Under the pieces are notes generated by a model, which was given only the letters and a program-made list of their open reading frames with translations, did not search any database and was not told where the DNA came from. From NCBI GenBank assembly GCA_943370145.1, contig CALRPY020000076.1:1-20821 (forward strand): a stretch of DNA of 20,821 nucleotides, in the 5' to 3' direction. This document shows, piece by piece, positions 7,687 through 15,706 of the stretch. Position numbers and translations under genes: made by a program. Source of the stretch: Ga0077536 sp943370145 (GTDB lineage Bacteria; Pseudomonadota; Gammaproteobacteria; Ga0077536). Within the stretch, counting starts at the first letter, position 1. Each line of letters opens with the position of its first letter.

Positions 7687-8928
7687 GTGCTGTACCACCT
7701 CTACGAAATGAACCATGCCGCCATCGCGCCGCTGCGCACGGCGATCGAGTGGAACAGGCTCCTGTTCGAACAGCCCTGGAACCCGTGGACCCAGACCTGG
7801 CAGTACCGCCAGCTTGCCGCCGCCTGGGACGTCTTCGAGAACCTCACGCGTCGCTACGCGAAACCCGCCTTCGGCATCGACACCATCGACCTTCCGGGTC
7901 GCCGCTGCGCGATCACCGAGGACATCGTGTGGAGCCGGCCGTTCTGCGATCTCCTGCATTTCAAGCGCGACACGGAGGCGCTGCCCGCGTCGCGCGCGCA
8001 TGACCCGAAGGTCCTGCTGGTCGCGCCGCTGTCCGGGCACTATGCGACGCTGCTGCGCGGCACCGTCCGCGCGCTGCTGCCCGAGCACGACGTCTACATC
8101 ACCGACTGGCGCGACGCGCGCATGGTCCCGCTGTCGCTCGGCGAGTTCGGACTCGACGACTACATCGACTACGTCATCGAGTGCCTGCGCTTCCTCGGGC
8201 CCAACACGCACGTGATCGCGGTGTGCCAGCCGGGGCCGGCGGTGCTCGCCGCGACCTCGCTGCTCGCGGCCGACAAGGATCCTTGCGTCCCGTCGAGCAT
8301 GACCATCATGGGCAGTCCCATCGACACGCGCCGCAGCCCGACCGAGCCGAACCGGCTGGCGACCACGAAGCCGCTCGAGTGGTTCGAGCGCAACGTGGTC
8401 ATGCAGGTGCCGTTTCCGCATCCGGGCTTCATGCGCCGCGTCTACCCGGGCTTCCTCCAGTTGACCGGCTTCATGACCATGAACCTCGACCGGCACATGG
8501 ATGCCCACAACAAGCTGTACAACAGCCTGATCAAGGGCGATGGCGATTCGGTCGCGGCGCATCGCGATTTCTACGACGAGTACCTCGCGGTGATGGATCT
8601 CGATGCCGCGTATTACCTCCAGACCTTGAAAGTCGTGTTCCAGGAACACCAGTTGCCGAACGGCACGATGCGCCATCGGGGGCGCCTGGTCGAACCCGCG
8701 GCGATTCGCGATACCGCGCTGATGACCGTCGAGGGCGAGAAGGACGACATCTCCGGCATCGGGCAGACCCAGGCGGCGCACGATCTGTGCGTGAACATCC
8801 CGTCCCACATGCAGTTCGACTACGTGCAGGCAGGGGTCGGCCACTACGGCGTGTTCAACGGTTCGCGCTTCCGTTCGGAAATCGCCCCGCGCATTCGGGA
8901 TTTCATCCGCACCCACGATCGCGGCTGA
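7687..8928 (+). CDS. phaZ: Intracellular poly(3-hydroxybutyrate) depolymerase
   Basis: The enzyme hydrolyses stored polyhydroxybutyrate granules in the cytoplasm. The 413-residue sequence has the family N-terminus LYHLYEMNHAAIAPLR and, with no signal peptide, is intracellular. The lipase-box position reads VCQPGPA, so the nucleophile is Cys180, as in the Ralstonia-type intracellular PhaZ enzymes. The acid is Asp353 or Asp354 in EGEKDDISG, and the histidine is His386 in GVGHYGVF. I choose GTG at 7687 because homologues begin with M-LY and a G-rich GGGGGG lies just upstream. The alternative ATG at 7708 would remove seven conserved residues. A longer in-frame extension to 7501 has no family support. 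No PHA synthase, phasin or regulator gene is in the window, so the gene appears to stand alone. Confidence 0.94.
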   Translation: MLYHLYEMNHAAIAPLRTAIEWNRLLFEQPWNPWTQTWQYRQLAAAWDVFENLTRRYAKPAFGIDTIDLPGRRCAITEDIVWSRPFCDLLHFKRDTEALPASRAHDPKVLLVAPLSGHYATLLRGTVRALLPEHDVYITDWRDARMVPLSLGEFGLDDYIDYVIECLRFLGPNTHVIAVCQPGPAVLAATSLLAADKDPCVPSSMTIMGSPIDTRRSPTEPNRLATTKPLEWFERNVVMQVPFPHPGFMRRVYPGFLQLTGFMTMNLDRHMDAHNKLYNSLIKGDGDSVAAHRDFYDEYLAVMDLDAAYYLQTLKVVFQEHQLPNGTMRHRGRLVEPAAIRDTALMTVEGEKDDISGIGQTQAAHDLCVNIPSHMQFDYVQAGVGHYGVFNGSRFRSEIAPRIRDFIRTHDRG

Positions 8929-8965
8929 GCCATCGCGCGGGCGGTTCACGCCACGCCCGATTGCG

Positions 8966-8971
8966 TACAAT
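8966..8971 (+). promoter_or_regulatory. Candidate -10 box upstream of the aldo/keto reductase
   Basis: TACAAT at 8966-8971, preceded 15 bases upstream by TTCACG. A start near 8978 would leave a leader of about 240 bases before 9216, which contains the small open frame 9013-9219. The spacing is suboptimal. Confidence 0.3.
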
Positions 8972-9012
8972 GGGCTTTCCGGCGCATGCCACGCGCTCGT
9001 GGAGATCCGTCC

Positions 9013-9219
9013 ATGTCACCATCCGTTCGCGCCACCCCGCGCGGCCGCTGTCGTGCGTTCGGCACGCCCGCCGCCGCGGGCGCCCCGTGCCGCATCGGGC
9101 AGGCCAGCAGCGCGCCCGCCACCGGTTCCCGCTGCTGCCTCGCGTCGGCCCAGGCCGTGCGCGTGCCCCCGGCCGCGCGAAGCGGCAGCACGCTATTCGA
9201 TGAGAGGAGCACTCGATGA
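9013..9219 (+). CDS. Possible 68-residue leader ORF overlapping the aldo/keto reductase start
   Basis: ATG at 9013 has GGAG eight bases upstream (9001-9004), and the frame ends with TGA at 9217-9219, sharing ATGA with the next gene's ATG at 9216. The product is Arg/Ala/Ser/Pro-rich with four cysteines (GRCR, PCR, RCC) and matches nothing I know. Against it, by my hand count, second codon positions are about as GC-rich (about 80%) as third positions, unlike the flanking genes, so it may be a chance frame. The reductase has its own strong ribosome site and does not need coupling. Confidence 0.2.
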   Translation: MSPSVRATPRGRCRAFGTPAAAGAPCRIGQASSAPATGSRCCLASAQAVRVPPAARSGSTLFDERSTR

Positions 9220-10205
9220 AGATGCGCAAACTCGGCGCGCTCGGCCCCCAGGTATCCGCCATCGGTCTCGGCTGCATGGGCATGTCCGAGTTCTATGGCC
9301 CGACCGACGACCCGGCCGCGATTGAAGTGCTGCATCGCGCGTTGTCGCTCGGCATCAATTTCTTCGACACCGCCGACATGTACGGCCCATGGACCAACGA
9401 AAGCCTGCTCGGCAAGGCCTTTGCCGGCCGGCGGCAGGAAACAGTGATCGCGACCAAGTTCGGCATCGTCCGCGACGAGCAGGGCGGCTTCAACGGCGTG
9501 TCCGGCCGGCCCGAGTACGTGAGGTCGTGCTGCGACGACAGCCTGCGCCGCCTCAAGACCGACTACATCGATCTTTACTACCAGCACCGTGTCGATCCGA
9601 ACGTCCCGATCGAGGACACGGTCGGCACCATGGGCGAACTCGTCGCGGCCGGCAAGGTGCGCTTCCTCGGCCTGTCCGAGGCGAGCGTTGCGACCTTGCG
9701 GCGCGCGCACAAGGAACACCCGATCACCGCGCTGCAGACCGAGTACTCGCTGTGGTCGCGCGACCCGGAAGACGGCGGCCACCTCGAGGCCTGCCGCGAA
9801 CTGGGCATCGCCTTCGTGCCCTACAGCCCGTTGGGGCGTGGTTTCCTCTCCGGCGCGATCAAGTCCATCGACGATCTCGCGGCCGACGACTTCCGGCGCA
9901 TCACGCCGCGCTTCAGCGGCGAGAATTTCGCGAAGAATCTTGATGTCGTGCGCAAGCTCGAGGAGTTCGCGCGGCGCCGCGGCTGCACCCCGGCACAACT
10001 CGCGCTCGCGTGGGTGCTGTCGCGGGGCGAGTACCTGGTGCCGATCCCGGGCACGACCAGACTCGCGCGCCTGGCCGAGAACGTCGCCGCGGTCGACATG
10101 GCATTGAGCGCAGAGGAGCTCGCGGCGATCGAGGAGGTCGCGCCCAAGGGCTTCGCCGCCGGCGAGCGCTACGACGAGCGCCGGATGACGATGATGAACC
10201 TGTAG
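9216..10205 (+). CDS. Aldo/keto reductase
   Basis: This NADPH-dependent carbonyl reductase of the AKR superfamily is 329 residues long, cytoplasmic, with a TIM-barrel fold. The catalytic tetrad is visible: Asp51 (NFFDTADMYG), Tyr56, Lys81 (IATKFG) and His124 (YYQHRVD). Cofactor-binding parts include YSPLGRGFLSG and the late IPGTTRLARLAENV segment. LGALGPQVSAIGLGCMGMSEFYG at the N-terminus resembles the AKR11/13-type YajO/IolS-like proteins; the substrate is unknown. ATG at 9216 follows GAGGAG at a seven-base spacing. The AsmA-like gene begins 15 bases after its TAG stop, so the two are probably co-transcribed although no functional link is obvious. Confidence 0.94.
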   Translation: MKMRKLGALGPQVSAIGLGCMGMSEFYGPTDDPAAIEVLHRALSLGINFFDTADMYGPWTNESLLGKAFAGRRQETVIATKFGIVRDEQGGFNGVSGRPEYVRSCCDDSLRRLKTDYIDLYYQHRVDPNVPIEDTVGTMGELVAAGKVRFLGLSEASVATLRRAHKEHPITALQTEYSLWSRDPEDGGHLEACRELGIAFVPYSPLGRGFLSGAIKSIDDLAADDFRRITPRFSGENFAKNLDVVRKLEEFARRRGCTPAQLALAWVLSRGEYLVPIPGTTRLARLAENVAAVDMALSAEELAAIEEVAPKGFAAGERYDERRMTMMNL

Positions 10206-10220
10206 TCGGAACCCGCGCCG

Positions 10221-13200
10221 ATGCCCAGCGAGACGCCGCCTGCGTCGCTGTCCCCTGCGCGCCCCGCGCGCCTGCGGGCGGCCGCCACCGCGCTGCGTCG
10301 TCATCCCTTCCGCGCGGCGGCGGCGGCCGCATTGCTGGTCCTGTGCGGGGCGGTGGCTGTCGCGCTCGACGCCGATGTCCAGGCGCGCTGGGTGTTGCCG
10401 CGCATTGCGCCGCTGGTCGAGCGGGTCAGCGTCGACAGGCTGCGGCTGACGCCGTGGTCGCTGCAGCTGCGCGGTCTCGAGCTCGAGTGGCGGGGACTGC
10501 GCGCGGCCGTTGCGGAGGCCGACATCGGCTTCAATCCGTTCGGGCTCCTCACCGACACCGTCGTCGTGAGCGAGCTGCGCATCGCGGGGGCGAGTCTCGA
10601 TCTCGACGCATTCGAACCGGGCCCGCCGTCGGCCGCGCCCTTCCCGGGTCTCCTGCACGTACTCGAGGCCGGTTACGGTATCGCGCTGCACGACGTCGAC
10701 GTGGTGGTGGACGTGCGGCTGGCCGCCGGCCTCGACGTGAAGGCCACGCTGCGCGGGGATGGCGTGCGGCCGCACGTGAGCGGCGGACTCGATTACTCGT
10801 TCGTCGTGAATGCGGGACCACAGGTGCTCAGCGCGGATGGCCGCCTCACGCTTGACCAGCTCTCCCACGGGCGCTTCCGCCGCGTGCGCACCGACGACGT
10901 GCTGACCCTCGGGCTGACCGGACTGCCCGCCCCCGAACGCCTCGCCACATCGATCGAGATCGCGCCGGCGCCCGGCCGTGGTCGCGCCCGTTACCTCGCG
11001 CGCGTGGGCCGCGGCGCCGCACCGCCGCCGGAAGCGGTCGCGCTGCGCTTGCAGAGCCTCGACGCGAGCGCCGCGCCGCGGGCGACGCTCGATTTCTCGG
11101 GGCTTTATCGCGGCGCGGACGGAAGCCTGCGCGGCCGCTATGTGCTGGACGCCGTCGACGCGTTGCTCGCCCCCTATGTCGCGAGCCTGCCCGCATTCGA
11201 ATCCTCGGCGCAGGGCGTGTTCGGCCTGCAGACGCAGACCGGCGCGGTCGATCTGACGCTCGATGCCGCGACCACCCTGCGGCACCTCGAGCGCGTGCTC
11301 GGCCACAACCCCGCGTTGCCGCCGCGCCTCGGACTGCACAGCGCCGCCACCCTCGCGCTGCAGGGGCAGACGCTTGCCGTCACGCGCCTGGAACACCGCC
11401 TGACCGACACTGACGAGTCACCGCTCGTCGAAGCTGCGGTGCAGGCCCCGCTCGTGGTCGACCTCAATCGTCCGGGAGCGCTGCTGGACACCGGACGCGC
11501 ATTCGCCCAGCTCGGCGTGACCGGCCTGCCGCTGCCGTGGCTCAACGGCCTGCTCGGCGCCCAGAAGCTCGACGGTGGCCGCCTCGACGCCGCCTTCGAA
11601 CTCGCGAGCGACGACGAAGCGCGGCTGGTGCTGCTGCCATTGGCGCCGACGCGGCTCTCGTCAGTCGCGGTGAGCGGGGCGGACGGCGTGCTGGCGCCGA
11701 GGCTGGAGTTCAGCGCGCTCCCCGAATTGCGTTTCGACGGCCACCGGCTGCGCGCTGGCCTCGACGACATCGCGCTGGGCGACGGTGCGCAGTCGCTGAT
11801 GAGCGGCAAGATGCGCGTGCTGGCGCCCGCTGCGCCCACCGTCGATGAACCCGTGCGTCTTGCCTTCGACCTGCAGGCCGATGTCGATGCGATCCGCGCG
11901 CTGCCGCCGCTCGCGATCCGGCGGAAAGAGTACCCGTTGCCAGCGGCGCTGAAGCTGCACGCCAAGGGCGATGTGGACCTGCTCGGTGAGCGCATCACCG
12001 TTGCCAGGCTCGAGGCGCGGGCCGCGCAGAAGGGCCGTCCGGAACTCGCGCGCGTGACGGCGCGGCAGGCCTTCGCACTGCCGGCGGCCGGCGAGGCGTT
12101 CCGGAATCCGCGCGGGGAGCTGCTGCAGCTGAGCCTGCGCGGCTTCGATCTCGCGTGGATTTCCGCGTTCGTCGCCGGCGTCGAACTGCGCGGCACGCTC
12201 GCCAATGCCGACCTGCTGCTGACCGCACCGGGCAAGGATCGTCTTGCCGTCACCGCGACTGCGCCACTGCGCGTCGACGGGCTCGCACTCAGCGTCGATG
12301 GGGAGGCGATGCTTGGTGAGCTCGATGTCGTCGGCACCCCGATCGTCGATTACTCGCCGTCGCGCCTGGCGCTGGACCTGCGGCAACTGCTCGTCTCCCG
12401 CCGATCGAATGCGCTCGTGCGTGGCGAGCTTGCGGCGGAATTGCCGCTCGCGCAGGGCCCGGCGGCGCCGCTGCGCAGCGCGGGCCAGCTCGAACTGGAC
12501 CTGCGCGGCCTCGCCGCGCAGCCCGCGCTGCGCCGTGCACTGCACCGCAAGCCACCCGACCTCGACCTCGATGCACGCGTGGGCTATGCGCTGACGCGCA
12601 GCGGCAACCTGTTCTCCTTCGAGCGCCTGTCCGCCCGCCTCGATGCGGGGCGGCGCGCGAAGCTTTGGCTGTCCGCTTCTTCCGGCCTGCAGATCCGGTC
12701 GACGCTCGGCCGGGACGAGCGTCTCGCGCGCCACGTGGTCGGTGGGGTCGCCCTCGAAATACGTGACCTGTCGTCGGCCGTCATCGAACGCTTCGTGCCT
12801 ATCGAGGGCGTCGATTTCGCGGAAATCAACGCGGATCTTCGCCTCACGTCGGACGGCCGCGTGCTGCGGGCCGACAGCGCGGCGCCGCTGCGCCTCGAAC
12901 AGGTGCGCGTCAGCGACGGCGCGCGCGCGCTGCTGAGGCCTTTCGAACTGCGCACCGACGCGGCCTTCACGATTGAGGACCGGGTGCTCAACCTCGACCT
13001 CGCCGACCTGGCCCTTGAATTCGACGACGCCGCTGCGCCCGCCTTGAGCGGCAGGCTCGCGGCGAGCCTGGAGCCCGGGCGCACGGTGCCGTTGCGTCGC
13101 TTGTCGACCGCGTTTGCCGCCGCCTTGCCGCAATGGCTCTCGCAGCCGTCCGTGATGCCCGGGCACAGGCTGAAGGCAGGCACGCTCAGTGCGGAAATCG

Positions 13201-14612
13201 ACGTGCAGCAGGACGGCTCGATCGCCGCGCGCGGCCTGCTGGACGGCCTTGCGGCGAACGCGCCGCTCGCGATTTCGCGTATCGAACTTCCGGTCAGCGG
13301 TGCGATGGCGGCGGACGGTCGGGGTTTCGCGTTCTCCGCGCCGCTCGTCGCGCAGGGACGTTCAGGGGTCAGCAATGCGGCGGTCGCGGCGGACTACGCG
13401 CCCGATCCGGGGGAGAAAGGCCTGCTCAAGCTGCGCGTGGAAAGCGCGCTGTTCTACCTCAACGACCTGCTGGCGACGGTGGGCGCCCTGTCGCCGGGGC
13501 GTCCGGCGTCAGCAGCGGCGGCGACCTCGGCGGCAAGCAGCACCCCGCCGGCCGGGAGCGCCGTGCCGGACCGCAGGCCGGACGAACGTGCCGCATGGAA
13601 TGTGCTGCCCTACGGCACGGATCTCGAGTACGCGTTCGACACGCTCTTCTACACGGACTATCTCGCGTTCAAGGACGTGCGCGGCAAGCTCGGGGTGCGC
13701 GCCCGCAAGCTGTCGCTGTCGGAGGTGTCGGCCCGTTTCCACGACAGTCCCCTGGCGCTCGACGGGGCCGTCCTGTTTAGGCCCGAGCAGGTGGAACCCT
13801 ATGCGCTCGACGTGCGCGGCAACGTCAAGGACTTCGACCTCAACCAGTTCTTCAAGGAACTGCTGCCGGGCGAGCGGCCGCGCATCAAGGGCCTGTTCAG
13901 CGTGCGGCTCGCGGCGACCGGTGAAATGCCGAACCTCGGGCAGTTGCGCAACGAAACCCTGTTCGACGTTCGCATGCGCAGCCGCAAGGGGGTGTTTCGC
14001 CCGCTGCCGCCGTCGAGCACGCTGCTCGTCGGCACGTCTGACGTCCTGGGCCTGGTGGGCGAAGGGCTGTCCTACGTGCCGACGGGTGGCTTCGGCGCCG
14101 GCACCCTCGCGCGGCTCGTCAACTACATCTCCCGCATCCAGTACGACATCGTCGACATCCACGTGCGGCGACCGGAGTCGCGTGACGTCGAGATCGCGCG
14201 CTTCCTCGTGCAGAGCAGGACCATCTCGCTGACCGCGAAGGGCGGGATCAGGCGCGTGCAGGACACGGATATCCTCGACAGCCCGCTGGAGCTGCAGGCC
14301 AATCTCGACATGTCTGGGCGGGGCGCGGCCATCCTCTACAGCATGGGCCTGCTGCGCGACGAGCAGGACGGAAATGGCTATTGGCGCGGGCCGGAATTCA
14401 GGATCTGGGGCACGCCGGCTGCGGCGGAGTCGAACCTGGATGAACTCCTGCGCCAGGCAAGCGACGGCACCGTCAAGGGCGGCGTCACGCGGCCACTGTC
14501 GGGACTCATCGGCAATCTGAAATATCGCTGGTTCGGCAAACGGCCGCGCGAGGCGACAGTGGACGAGGATGGGGCGGAGGACGCGCTGCCGGCAGGAGCA
14601 GCGGCGCAGTAG
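10221..14612 (+). CDS. Giant AsmA/TamB-like (DUF748-like) inner-membrane-anchored periplasmic protein
   Basis: The product has 1463 residues. A basic N-terminus and a single helix at about 30-49 (AAAAALLVLCGAVAVAL) should anchor it in the inner membrane, with the rest in the periplasm. The remainder is repetitive beta-sheet sequence with many LDL/LRL/LEL alternations and segments such as SVDRLRLTPWSLQLRGLEL. It closes with an AsmA-type C-terminal block: LEYAFDTLFYTDYLAFKDV, DFDLNQFFKELLPGERPRIKG, and VNYISRIQYDIVDIHVRR. This class includes AsmA, YhdP and TamB, thought to form grooves that carry phospholipids or help outer-membrane assembly. A proline/alanine/serine-rich linker is near 1095-1125. 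The start at 10221 has a weak GGAA upstream. It follows the aldo/keto reductase by 15 bases and ends at a hairpin shared with a convergent gene. Confidence 0.88.
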   Translation: MPSETPPASLSPARPARLRAAATALRRHPFRAAAAAALLVLCGAVAVALDADVQARWVLPRIAPLVERVSVDRLRLTPWSLQLRGLELEWRGLRAAVAEADIGFNPFGLLTDTVVVSELRIAGASLDLDAFEPGPPSAAPFPGLLHVLEAGYGIALHDVDVVVDVRLAAGLDVKATLRGDGVRPHVSGGLDYSFVVNAGPQVLSADGRLTLDQLSHGRFRRVRTDDVLTLGLTGLPAPERLATSIEIAPAPGRGRARYLARVGRGAAPPPEAVALRLQSLDASAAPRATLDFSGLYRGADGSLRGRYVLDAVDALLAPYVASLPAFESSAQGVFGLQTQTGAVDLTLDAATTLRHLERVLGHNPALPPRLGLHSAATLALQGQTLAVTRLEHRLTDTDESPLVEAAVQAPLVVDLNRPGALLDTGRAFAQLGVTGLPLPWLNGLLGAQKLDGGRLDAAFELASDDEARLVLLPLAPTRLSSVAVSGADGVLAPRLEFSALPELRFDGHRLRAGLDDIALGDGAQSLMSGKMRVLAPAAPTVDEPVRLAFDLQADVDAIRALPPLAIRRKEYPLPAALKLHAKGDVDLLGERITVARLEARAAQKGRPELARVTARQAFALPAAGEAFRNPRGELLQLSLRGFDLAWISAFVAGVELRGTLANADLLLTAPGKDRLAVTATAPLRVDGLALSVDGEAMLGELDVVGTPIVDYSPSRLALDLRQLLVSRRSNALVRGELAAELPLAQGPAAPLRSAGQLELDLRGLAAQPALRRALHRKPPDLDLDARVGYALTRSGNLFSFERLSARLDAGRRAKLWLSASSGLQIRSTLGRDERLARHVVGGVALEIRDLSSAVIERFVPIEGVDFAEINADLRLTSDGRVLRADSAAPLRLEQVRVSDGARALLRPFELRTDAAFTIEDRVLNLDLADLALEFDDAAAPALSGRLAASLEPGRTVPLRRLSTAFAAALPQWLSQPSVMPGHRLKAGTLSAEIDVQQDGSIAARGLLDGLAANAPLAISRIELPVSGAMAADGRGFAFSAPLVAQGRSGVSNAAVAADYAPDPGEKGLLKLRVESALFYLNDLLATVGALSPGRPASAAAATSAASSTPPAGSAVPDRRPDERAAWNVLPYGTDLEYAFDTLFYTDYLAFKDVRGKLGVRARKLSLSEVSARFHDSPLALDGAVLFRPEQVEPYALDVRGNVKDFDLNQFFKELLPGERPRIKGLFSVRLAATGEMPNLGQLRNETLFDVRMRSRKGVFRPLPPSSTLLVGTSDVLGLVGEGLSYVPTGGFGAGTLARLVNYISRIQYDIVDIHVRRPESRDVEIARFLVQSRTISLTAKGGIRRVQDTDILDSPLELQANLDMSGRGAAILYSMGLLRDEQDGNGYWRGPEFRIWGTPAAAESNLDELLRQASDGTVKGGVTRPLSGLIGNLKYRWFGKRPREATVDEDGAEDALPAGAAAQ

Positions 14613-14631
14613 CTCGTCGGCGCGTGGACAG

Positions 14632-14659
14632 CGACGGGGCGGCGGCTGCCGCCCCGTCG
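14632..14659. terminator. 12-bp hairpin between convergent genes
   Basis: CGACGGGGCGGC (14632-14643) and GCCGCCCCGTCG (14648-14659) pair perfectly around a four-base loop. It lies 19 bases after the AsmA-like stop and 11 bases before the end of the leftward NTF2-fold gene. It could serve both, but neither side has a T-run, so termination efficiency is uncertain. Confidence 0.6.
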
Positions 14660-14670
14660 ACCGGTGAAGG

Positions 14671-15144
14671 TCAGGCGGAAGCCGAACCGTTCGAGTTGAA
14701 GATGTCGTGGTGCAGTTTCCACTGCCCATCTTCCTTCTTCCACACCACGACGTACTTGCCCTTGTCCGCCACGGCACCTTCCGCGGTGGACAGCGTGTAG
14801 GTGCCGACTTCGACGGCGGTCGTGCCGAGTTGCTCGACCTCGACGCTCTTCAGCGTGGCGCCGCGGATGCCCGCGTCGATCGCACCCTGCCAGAACGCGG
14901 TGATCGCCTTGGTGCCCTTGCAGAAGTCGTGACCCTGCGGCATCAGGCGCGCCTTCTTCGTGTACATCTTGCCGACCGCCTTCGCATCGCCGGCGGCAAC
15001 CGCGGCGCCGAGCGCCTTGTTGTTCGCCTTGATCTGCTCGGCAACGGTCAGCTTGGTCCGGCCAGCGGTCTTCTTCGCCGGCGCCTTCTTGGCAGGCGCT
15101 TTTCTGGCAGGCGCCTTCTTGGCGACGGCTTTCTTGGTTCCCAT
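14671..15144 (-). CDS. NTF2-fold (DUF4440/SgcJ-EcaC-like) protein with histone-H1-like tail
   Basis: The product has 157 residues in two parts. Residues 1-31 are a Lys/Ala/Pro tail (MGTKKAVAKKAPARKAPAKK then KAPAKKTAGRTK) like the H1-type tails of bacterial nucleoid proteins. Residues about 34-155 are an NTF2-like domain ending in the family-typical KYVVVWKKEDGQWKLHHDIFN. The domain alone suggests a small cavity protein, either enzyme or binding. The tail suggests DNA or polyanion contact. I choose ATG at 15144 because GGAGGAG lies eight bases upstream; a GTG at 15153 overlaps that ribosome site. The tail is encoded by near-exact 15-base tandem units. It is the last gene of the leftward cluster, 109 bases after the RidA-like gene. 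Confidence 0.87.
   Translation of the reverse strand: MGTKKAVAKKAPARKAPAKKAPAKKTAGRTKLTVAEQIKANNKALGAAVAAGDAKAVGKMYTKKARLMPQGHDFCKGTKAITAFWQGAIDAGIRGATLKSVEVEQLGTTAVEVGTYTLSTAEGAVADKGKYVVVWKKEDGQWKLHHDIFNSNGSASA
15080..15127. repeat. 15-base tandem repeat encoding the K-A-P-A-K tail
   Basis: About three units of a GGCAGGCGCCTTCTT-like 15-mer with one or two differences, in the N-terminal coding part of the NTF2-fold gene. Copy changes would keep frame and add or remove five residues (KKAPA) at a time. Confidence 0.7.
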
Positions 15145-15253
15145 GGGTTTCACTCCTCCCGGATAGAGTTGGTTCCTGAATGAGGCGCATGCACGCGCCG
15201 GCTTCCGCGAACGCGGACGCGGCGAAGTGTAGTCGACATCCGCGGTCGTGACA

Positions 15254-15643
15254 TCACGCGCGCGCGGCGATCAGTTCCACTTCGATCAACCATTCGGGTT
15301 TGAGCAGGGCGGGCACGCAGATCGCGGTCGACGCCGGCTTGTGCTCGCCGAGGTGCCTCGCACGCGCGGCGGCGTAGGCGGGATAGTTCCCGGTGCCGAC
15401 GACATAGGCGGTGAGCTTGACGATGTCGGTGACCTCCATGCCCGCGCCACGCACGATCGCGAGGAGGTTCTGCCACAGCTGTTCGGCCTGCTCGCCGATA
15501 TCGGCGGATACCGTGCCGTCGGGGCGGGCGCCGATCTGGCCTGCGGTGTGCAGCACGCGCGCGTGCGGCGGGATCACCACGCCGTGACTGTACGCATTGT
15601 TGAAGGGCGGCATGATGCCGTCTGGATTGATGGGGCTGTTCAT
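15254..15643 (-). CDS. RidA/YjgF-family protein lacking the catalytic arginine
   Basis: This 129-residue protein of the Rid superfamily would form a chorismate-mutase-like trimer in the cytoplasm. Family blocks are visible: AYSHGVVIPPHARVLHTAGQ, QAEQLWQNLLAIVRGAGM, DIVKLTAYVVGTGNYPAYAAAR, and the C-terminal PASTAICVPALLKPEWLIEVE. In canonical RidA the last block reads PARS and its arginine is needed for 2-aminoacrylate/imine deamination. Here the aligned position is serine (PAST), so it belongs with the Rid subfamilies that lack this residue, and deaminase activity is doubtful. ATG at 15643 has GGAG 12 bases upstream, a long spacing. It lies 63 bases after the acyl-CoA ligase/GNAT gene on the same strand. 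Confidence 0.92.
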   Translation of the reverse strand: MNSPINPDGIMPPFNNAYSHGVVIPPHARVLHTAGQIGARPDGTVSADIGEQAEQLWQNLLAIVRGAGMEVTDIVKLTAYVVGTGNYPAYAAARARHLGEHKPASTAICVPALLKPEWLIEVELIAARA

Positions 15644-15679
15644 GGGGCACGTTGCTCCGGATTGGGGACGACGCGAACT

Positions 15680-15685
15680 AGCATA
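15680..15685 (-). promoter_or_regulatory. Possible -10 box for the RidA-like gene
   Basis: TATGCT on the minus strand (15685-15680) would give a leader of about 30 bases before 15643. There is no clear -35, and the gene may instead be read from the upstream promoter. Confidence 0.25.
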
Positions 15686-15706
15686 GCCCAGCCGTCGCGC
15701 AACGGC

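Noticed and set aside
7435..8970. 511-codon minus-strand frame opposite phaZ
   Set aside because: It is fully antisense to phaZ, which has a visible catalytic triad; low-complexity basic composition.
8946..11396. 816-codon open frame on the minus strand across the aldo/keto reductase and AsmA-like genes
   Set aside because: The plus-strand genes have clear motifs and ribosome sites. The antisense product is Arg/His/Gln/Gly-rich without domains, as expected of a stop-poor antisense frame in high-GC DNA.
14632..14659. Strong hairpin considered as a small RNA gene
   Set aside because: It lies exactly between two convergent stop codons and has no promoter of its own, so a shared 3' end is simpler.
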